A DNA stretch of 64,000 bases from Argopecten irradians (taxonomy: Eukaryota; Mollusca; Bivalvia; Pectinida; Pectinidae), in contig NC_091145.1 of NCBI RefSeq assembly GCF_041381155.1, forward strand, positions 40,823,697 to 40,887,696, given 5' to 3'. The notes under the pieces are model-generated. The model made no database searches, was not told where the DNA came from, and worked only from the letters and a program-made list of their open reading frames with translations. The position numbers and the translations under genes were made by a program. Positions 56,281 to 64,000 of the stretch are shown here, in pieces. How positions within the stretch are numbered: position 1 is the stretch's first letter; each line of letters begins with the position of its first letter.

Positions 56281-58431
56281 ATAGTTTAGGTTATTAGTGA
56301 TACATATGAAACATACCATTATCAAAGTATATACGAGACGGTTACCAGGGGCTGGTACCTTATCCCCAACAGGTAACAATGTCTTGAAGTTATAAAGTAC
56401 TACCAATGTAATTCACTTTTAAAGAAGTAATATAGGATGTGTTTATGAGAACAACACCTATAATGTATTTATACCATATTGTTAATTGGATAATCCCAAC
56501 ATCAGTTTGTTTGCATAGATTTTGGTTTGGTTGATTGTATTAACAGCCAGGGTCAATTAGGAACATGCCAGGTTTATGAGATGGAGGAAAACTGGAATGC
56601 CAGGAGAAAAACCACCAACTTGATTCTGACATCATTATGCATTTTCCAGTTACACCAATGGATAGATTTAATAAATGATTACTAATTGGGTAGTTTGGAC
56701 ACTGAAACAATCTATACAGTCCACATTTAATAAACCTAAACTTTCAGAAATATGGATTTTTAAAATTCAAATGTAAAACGAGTTTGATAATTTTGTAGGT
56801 TTGCTAAAGTTATTAGCTTTCTATTATGCTACACATATCACTTTCTAAACAGTTTTAAAATAAAATAGATTAATTCTTATAATATGAGTTGTCTGTTTGC
56901 CGGCGTCATCCAAATTAATTGCTGCTCTGTAGTTGACTATCGCTGTACCACACAGAAAACAATAAATTAACCTTCAATGTTAACATAGATTTACACAGGG
57001 AATCCTGCATTTGTTTGGTGTTGTAACTTCATTTTAGTCCATCAATATAGATGTACTTGCGTTATAACTGATATTGACAAACTTTTTTTAGTATTCGTTT
57101 CGGAAGTAAATGGGCCTTTAAAACATTTTTTGTAGATAATAGTGGGAAAAAAACATCATTGTCTATGGATACAAGAACCAAAGATTTATTATCTATTGTA
57201 GTATACTGGGGACAGGTGGAAATCAATGAGATTTCACGTGTGATTTGTAAGGTAAACAGATCCGTGAAGAATACACACATGCTGTCCCGCTGTGTTCATA
57301 TCTACAGCTGGTGGTATATATTTTATTGTTAGATTTTATTATTGTCAATAATAACACAGCCTCAGAACAAAGTCTGTAGGGCTTTATTGATTTCAGATTA
57401 ATATTAAACAGATAACTTCCTTGGGCATATGTCTAGACTACTTTTCCTGTTAGTAAGAGCTTTGGTCAAGGCCCTAATTTCTGAAAACAATAACTCATTA
57501 AAAGTCCATTAAACTTTATGTCACAAAGTTCATTGTACATACTACTGTATTCGACCCAATGAGCACCCAGGGCACTTAAAAAATGAAAATATAGGGATGA
57601 CCAGACTTATTGGATCAAATAGGGTGTTTAAGTATGATATAATTTGTAAAAAGTGACAATTTTAAAACTTGTGACCAAATTAAATTATATAAAATTCCCA
57701 ATGAAAATAAGAATCTTTCACCCCTATGGGGGTGAGACAAGAGAATCCCATATCAGGGGGTAAGATTCTATAGGCCTCATGTTTAACAGCTTAAAAGTGG
57801 TATCCCGATTGCGAGGGATGAGATCCCTTAATTGTCTCACCAAAAGGAGGGAGAATTATCCTTTTTATATGTATTACTATTACATGTCAGCAATGCAAGC
57901 AATGATGGCAGGACCTGAATGAATTGTTGTTGTATGAATTGTTGTTTTATGAATTGTTGTTTTATGAATTGATGTCATATGAATTGTTGTATTTGTTGTC
58001 ATATGAATTGATGTCCTTGCTGTCATTGTGATGTCATTACATTTTGTTGGGATGCCATGCTACTGTTACCATGATGACGTGGTGGCATCATGATTGACGT
58101 GGTGATTTCATGATACATGCAGCAAAGATCTTGTGTAGCTTGTCTTTACCTTAAGATGAGATAGAAAAATCTCACACTGGTAAAATTGCAGATACTCCTG
58201 TCTAGGGTAAGAGAAAATGATAAACTTGGTCAAGATAATTTTCACTCGCTCATTTATAACTAGAATCCAAAGTATGAAACATAAGCAGTGTTACCTATAG
58301 AATATCTAACAGGTGATAAGGAGTGCCAGTACACTTGTGAAGCTCTCTACATTGTAGGTCGAGTCCCAGTGTATCAAAAGACACAATTATATCATTGACA
58401 TTTTATCAGTGTTTGTATCACACAACTTGAA
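56281..58431. other. TBC1D30 intron, mostly unremarkable
   Basis: 57925-58015 has repeated TATGAATTGTTGT motifs. No exon matching the next TBC1D30 segment was found. Confidence 0.5.
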
Positions 58432-61400
58432 AAGATACAACATTGCGATGTGTCTTAATTAGCAGAAACACTATCAAGCTAAAATCAATGTGATTGTCTT
58501 AGAAAAACAATAAGTGTTGTCTAAAAGATACAACATTGTGATGTGTCTTAATTAGCAGAAAAACAGCTATCAAGTGTTGTCTAAAAAGATACAACATTGT
58601 GATGTGTCTTAATTAGCAGAAACAACAGCTATCAAGTGTTGTCTAAAAAGATACAACATTGTGATGTGTCTTAATTAGCAGAAACAACAGCTATCAAGTG
58701 TTGTCTAAAAAGATACAACATTGTGATGTGTCTTAATTAGCAGAAACAACAGCTATCAAGTGTTGTCTAAAAAGATACAACATTGTGATGTGTCTTAATT
58801 AGCAGAAAACAACAGCTATCAAGTGTTGTCTAAAAAGATAAACATTGTGATGTGTCTTAATTAGCAGAAACAACAGCTATCAAGTGTTGTCTAAAAAGAT
58901 ACAACATTGTGATGTGTCTTAATTAGCAGAAACAACAGCTATCAAGTGTTGTCTAAAAAGATACAACATTGTGATGTGTCTTAATTAGCAGAAACAACAG
59001 CTATCAAGTGTTGTCTAAAAAGATAGAACATTGTGATGTGTCTTAATTAGCAGAAATAACAGCTATCAAGTGTTGTCTAAAAAGATACAACATTGTGATG
59101 TGTCTTAATTAGCAGAAATAACAGCTATCAAGTGTTGTCTAAAAAGATACAACATTGTGATGTGTCTTAATTAGCAGAAACAACAGCTATCAAGTGTTGT
59201 CTAAAAAGATACAACATTGTGATGTGTCTTAATTAGCAGAAACAACAGCTATCAAGTGTTGTCTAAAAAGATACAACATTGTGATGTGTCTTAATTAGCA
59301 GAAACAACAGCTATCAAGTGTTGTCTAAAAAGATACAACATTGTGATGTGTCTTAATTAGCAGAAATAACAGCTATCAAGTGTTGTCTAAAAAGATACAA
59401 CATTGTGATGTGTCTTAATTAGCAGAAATAACAGCTATCAAGTGTTGTCTAAAAAAGATACAACATTGTGATGTGTCTTAATTAGCAGAAATAACAGCTA
59501 TCAAGTGTTGTCTAAAAAGATACAACATTGTGATGTGTCTTAATTAGCAGAAATAACAGCTATCAAGTGTTGTCTAAAAAGATACAACAATGTGATGTGT
59601 CTTAATTAGCAGAAATAACAGCTATCAAGTGTTGTCTAAAAAGATACAACATTGTGATGTGTCTTAATTAGCAGAAATAACAGCTATCAAGTGTTGTCTA
59701 AAAAGATACAACATTGTGATGTGTCTTAATTAGCAGAAATAACAGCTATCAAGTGTTGTCTAAAAAGATACAACATTGTGATGTGTCTTAATTAGCAGAA
59801 ATAACAGCTATCAAGTGTTGTCTAAAAAGATACAACATTGTGATGTGTCTTAATTAGCAGAAATAACAGCTATCAAGTGTTGTCTAAAAAGATACAACAT
59901 GTGATGTGTCTTAATTAGCAGAAACAACAGCTATCAAGTGTTGTCTAAAAAGATACAACATTGTGATGTGTCTTAATTAGCAGAAAAACAGCTATCAAGT
60001 GTTGTCTAAAAAGATACAACATTGTGATGTGTCTTAATTAGCAGAAACAACAGCTATCAAGTGTTGTCTAAAAAGATACAACATTGTGATGTGTCTTAAT
60101 TAGCAGAAATAACAGCTATCAAGTGTTGTCTAAAAAGATACAACATTGTGATGTGTCTTAATTAGCAGAAACAACAGCTATCAAGTGTTGTCTAAAAAGA
60201 TACAACATTGTGATGTGTCTTAATTAGCAGAAACAACAGCTATCAAGTGTTGTCTAAAAAGATACAACATTGTGATGTGTCTTAATTAGCAGAAGCAGAA
60301 ACAACAGCTATCAAGTGTTGTCTAAAAAGATACAACAATGTGATGTGTCTTAATTAGCAGAAACAACAGCTATCAAGTGTTGTCTAAAAAGATACAACAT
60401 TGTGATGTGTCTTAATTAGCAGAAACAACAGCTATCAAGTGTTGTCTAAAAAGATACAACATTGTGATGTGTCTTAATTAGCAGAAATAACAGCTATCAA
60501 GTGTTGTCTAAAAAGATACAACAATGTGATGTTTCTTAATTAGCAGAAACAACAGCTATCAAGTGTTGTCTAAAAAGATACAACATTGTGATGTGTCTTA
60601 ATTAGCAGAAACAACAGCTATCAAGTGTTGTCTAAAAAGATACAACATTGTGATGTGTCTTAATTAGCAGAAATAACAGCTATCAAGTGTTGTCTAAAAA
60701 GATACAACATTGTGATGTGTCTTAATTAGCAGAATAAAGCTATCAAGTGTTGTCTAAAAAGCTTCAAGTGTTGTCTAAAAGATACAACATTGTGATGTGT
60801 GTCTTAATTAGCAGAAATAACAGCTATCAAGTGTTGTCTAAAAAGATACAACATTGTGATGTGTCTTAATTAGCAGAAACACAGCTATCAAGTGTTGTCT
60901 AAAAAGATACAACAATGTGATGTGTCTTAATTAGCAGAAACAACAGCTATCAAGTGTTGTCTAAAAAGATACAACAATGTGATGTGTCTTAATTAGCAGA
61001 AACAACAGCTATCAAAGTGTTGTCTAAAAAGATACAACAATGTGATGTGTCTTAATTAGCAGAAACAACAGCTTATCAAGTGTGTAAAAAGATACAATGT
61101 GATGTGTCTTAAAAAGAAACAGCACATTGTGATGTGATGTGTTCTTAATTAGCAGAAATAACAGCTATCAAGTGTTGTCTAAAAAGATACAACATTGTGA
61201 TGTGTCTTAATTAGCAGAAACAACAGCTATCAAGTGTTGTCTAAAAAGATACAACAATGTGATGTGTCTTAATTAGCAGAAATAACAGCTATCAAGTGTT
61301 GTCTAAAAAGATACAACATTGTGATGTGTCTTAATTAGCAGAAATAACAGCTATCAAGTGTTGTCTAAAAAGATACAACATTGTGATGTGTCTTAATTAG

Positions 61401-62745
61401 CAGAAATAACAGCTATCAAGTGTTGTCTAAAAAGATACAACATTGTGATGTGTCTTAATTAGCAGAAATAACAGCTATCAAGTGTTGTCTAAAAAGATAC
61501 AACATTGTGATGTGTCTTAATTAGCAGAAATAACAGCTATCAAGTGTTGTCTAAAAAGATACAACATTGTGATGTGTCTTAATTAGCAGAAATAACAGCT
61601 ATCAAGTGTTGTCTAAAAAGATACAACATGTGATGTGTCTTAATTAGCAGAAACAACAGCTATCAAGTGTTGTCTAAAAAGATACAACATTGTGATGTGT
61701 CTTAATTAGCAGAAATAACAGCTATCAAGTGTTGTCTAAAAAGATACAACATTGTGATGTGTCTTAATTAGCAGAAATAACAGCTATCAAGTGTTGTCTA
61801 AAAAGATACAACATTGTGATGTGTCTTAATTAGCAGAAAACAACAGCTATCAAGTGTTGTCTAAAAAGATACAACAATTGTGATGTGTCTTAATTAGCAG
61901 AAATAACAGCTATCAAGTGTTGTCTAAAAAGATACAACATTGTGATGTGTCTTAATTAGCAGAAATAACAGCTATCAAGTGTTGTCTAAAAAGATACAAC
62001 AATGTGATGTGTCTTAATTAGCAGAAATAACAGCTATCAAGTGTTGTCTAAAAAGATACAACATTGTGATGTGTCTTAATTAGCAGAAACAACAGCTATC
62101 AAGTGTTGTCTAAAAAGATACAACATTGTGATGTGTCTTAATTAGCAGAAAAAACAGCTATCAAGTGTTGTCTAAAAAGATACAACATTGTGATGTGTCT
62201 TAATTAGCAGAAATAACAGCTATCAAGTGTTGTCTAAAAAGATACAACATTGTGATGTGTCTTAATTAGCAGAAACAACAGCTATCAAGTGTTGTCTAAA
62301 AAGATACAACAATGTGATGTGTCTTAATTAGCAGAAATAACAGCTATCAAGTGTTGTCTAAAAAGATACAACAATGTGATGTGTCTTAATTAGCAGAAAT
62401 AACAGCCATCAAGTGTTGTCTAAAAAGATACAACAATGTGATGTGTCTTAATTAGCAGAAATAACAGCTATCAAGTGTTGTCTAAAAAGATACAACAATG
62501 TGATGTGTCTTAATTAGCAGAAATAACAGCTATCAAGTGTTGTCTAAAAAGATACAACAATGTGATGTGTCTTAATTAGCAGAAATAACAGCTATCAAGT
62601 GTTGTCTAAAAAGATACAACATTGTGATGTGTCTTAATTAGCAGAAACAACAGCTATCAAGTGTTGTCTAAAAAGATACAACAATGTGATGTGTCTTAAT
62701 TAGCAGAAATAACAGCTATCAAGTGTTGTCTAAGAAGATACTGTG
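58432..62745 (+). repeat. 62-bp minisatellite, about 69 units
   Basis: Unit GATACAACATTGTGATGTGT, CTTAATTAGCAGAAACAACA, GCTATCAAGTGTTGTCTAAA, AA. Two main alternations: GAAACAAC or GAAATAAC, and CATTGTG or CAATGTG; the latter dominates after 60880 and again near 62300-62600. 60730-61140 contains broken units. Every frame has stops. In a TBC1D30 intron. Confidence 0.97.
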
Positions 62746-64000
62746 CAACAGGTAATATTAGTCCGGTTTTTTTGGCTGACATTTGTTTATCCAGTAAATT
62801 CCTATTTCAAGCCCTTGGTCAGTGCAGTAAATGGACTTGGTTAAATCCTGTAATGTTCGGCCGTTTATACAGATACCCATCTCGAGCTCTTATGTTAAGT
62901 ATACAAGTGTAATCCCGAGGATTAACTACATCTTTCTGCCTGTGGGTAATACCTGTCAGTCCACCAGCTGTCCATGCAGACTTAATCACTACCAACCTTT
63001 CCCTCTAGCCACACATTAACAATAATGTATAAACTTCTAACATTGACATGTTCTAAATATAAAATTCTAAATAGCTTTCTACTCCTGTCAAAACTCAATT
63101 GAAATGTTCTAGCGGTAGGTTGACATTTTTTCAATTTTCCTCTGGTCATGATTAATCTTGAATTCTGACCGCGCTGTTAAAGGTATTTTCTTGGAATATT
63201 TTTGTGAGCACTTAACTAATGTGTATAGTACTAAACTGTTTGTAGGATATCTGTCCATTATATTGGATCGTTATAAGAAACTCAAAATGTTGATCTTTTA
63301 ATTTTTAGATGTAAAAACATGAAAATGAGTTTATTTTTTGCAAAAAAATAATATCTATTTTACCCTGTTTCATAAGTTCTGGCTAATCTAAATTTACTTC
63401 CAAATTTTCCCAGATGGTTATCTCATGATGCCATAGAAAGAAGTCTGTCAATATTTACTTAAAATCTGATTATATTTGTAAAAAAAGACACTTGTAAAAA
63501 AGTGCAGCATTTTATATAAATTTCATCACTGCCTTGCCCTCTACCAGGTATTGAACTCGGGACCTCAAGATTATTAGTCTTACAATACCTAAACCACTCA
63601 AGCTAAAGGGAAATTATCTCTGGTCAATAGGTATAATTGCTGCTAAAATTGATACACTTATAGAGATTAATTTGGTTGGGAAAAGAATATATCAATTTCA
63701 AATGGTCAGCAATTAATATCCAAGGAGGAAGGGGGGGGGGTGTATTTGTTATAGGAAGAAAAATGAAAACCTTTGTGTGTATCTAAATGCATTAAAGTCA
63801 GCAATATTTTACAAGATGTTGTTGTATGGAGTTCACAGTGACGTCAACATGCATCAGATAACATTGTGTGATATATATTATTCACTCTATTTTTAGAACT
63901 TGTAAAGTGCTGTTTGACAAAGTTATGCAAGTATCAAATGATTTTGGTGATGTGTATTATGTATGATTTAGATTATAACACTGTGAATCTCCTCTAGTTC
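62746..64000. other. TBC1D30 intron to right edge
   Basis: Apart from the tRNA-like sequence at 63535-63610 nothing is recognised. The next TBC1D30 exon was looked for and not found. Confidence 0.5.
63535..63610 (-). repeat. tRNA-derived SINE head or tRNA pseudogene
   Basis: The complement gives CCCTTTA ... TAGAGGG as acceptor-like ends, TAGCTTGAGTGGTTTAGG (box A-like), an AAGA/TCTT stem with loop CTAATAA, and GAGTTCAATACC (box B-like). Several mismatches; no full SINE tail identified. Confidence 0.5.

Overview
This is a eukaryotic window: multi-exon genes with GT-AG introns, DIRS-type and LINE retrotransposons, foldback DNA elements and very long minisatellites. The gene set (a Notch-type DSL ligand, tandem BHMT-like genes, a TBC1D30 homologue), the AT-rich sequence and the dispersed repeat families point to a lophotrochozoan animal, most likely a bivalve mollusc. 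Species cannot be fixed from the sequence alone. Only a small part of the window is coding; the rest is repeats and intergenic DNA.

Layout. 1-4355 is a 39-bp tandem array running off the left edge. 4563-12382 (+) holds eight exons of a DSL-family (Delta/Jagged-type) ligand: the end of the N-terminal domain, the DSL domain, three EGF repeats, a Thr-rich stalk, a Cys-free juxtamembrane module, a transmembrane helix and a short tail. Its last intron carries a 2.4-kb array of a 26-bp repeat. 15491-17640 is a decayed LINE. 19094-30426 (+) is a BHMT-like gene whose 8.7-kb first intron contains a 941-bp foldback element, a palindromic non-autonomous element and a nearly complete DIRS-like retrotransposon (23066-27404, coded on the minus strand). 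36710-38857 (+) is its tandem duplicate with identical internal exon sizes. 39805-40380 is a small LTR element whose 130-bp LTRs each contain a tRNA-like sequence, arranged LTR-internal-LTR-internal-LTR. 40921-41772 is another foldback element. 44400-48485 is a LINE with endonuclease and reverse transcriptase. 33160-34020 and 50105-50940 are fragments of a second LINE family. 53864-55740 (+) has two N-terminal exons of a TBC1D30 homologue, whose next intron holds a 35-bp and a 4.3-kb 62-bp minisatellite.

The host genes look unrelated in pathway: Notch signalling, one-carbon/methionine metabolism and Rab-GAP function. What links them is local structural turnover. At least four exon-intron boundaries carry small tandem duplications that copy the splice site, and the two BHMT-like copies show patchy near-identity that suggests gene conversion.

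The most unusual object is the miniature LTR element: PBS, polypurine tract, 9-bp flanking direct repeats, and an embedded Pol III-type tRNA-like promoter in every LTR. All gene models come from reading splice sites, phases and motifs by eye; no similarity search was run.
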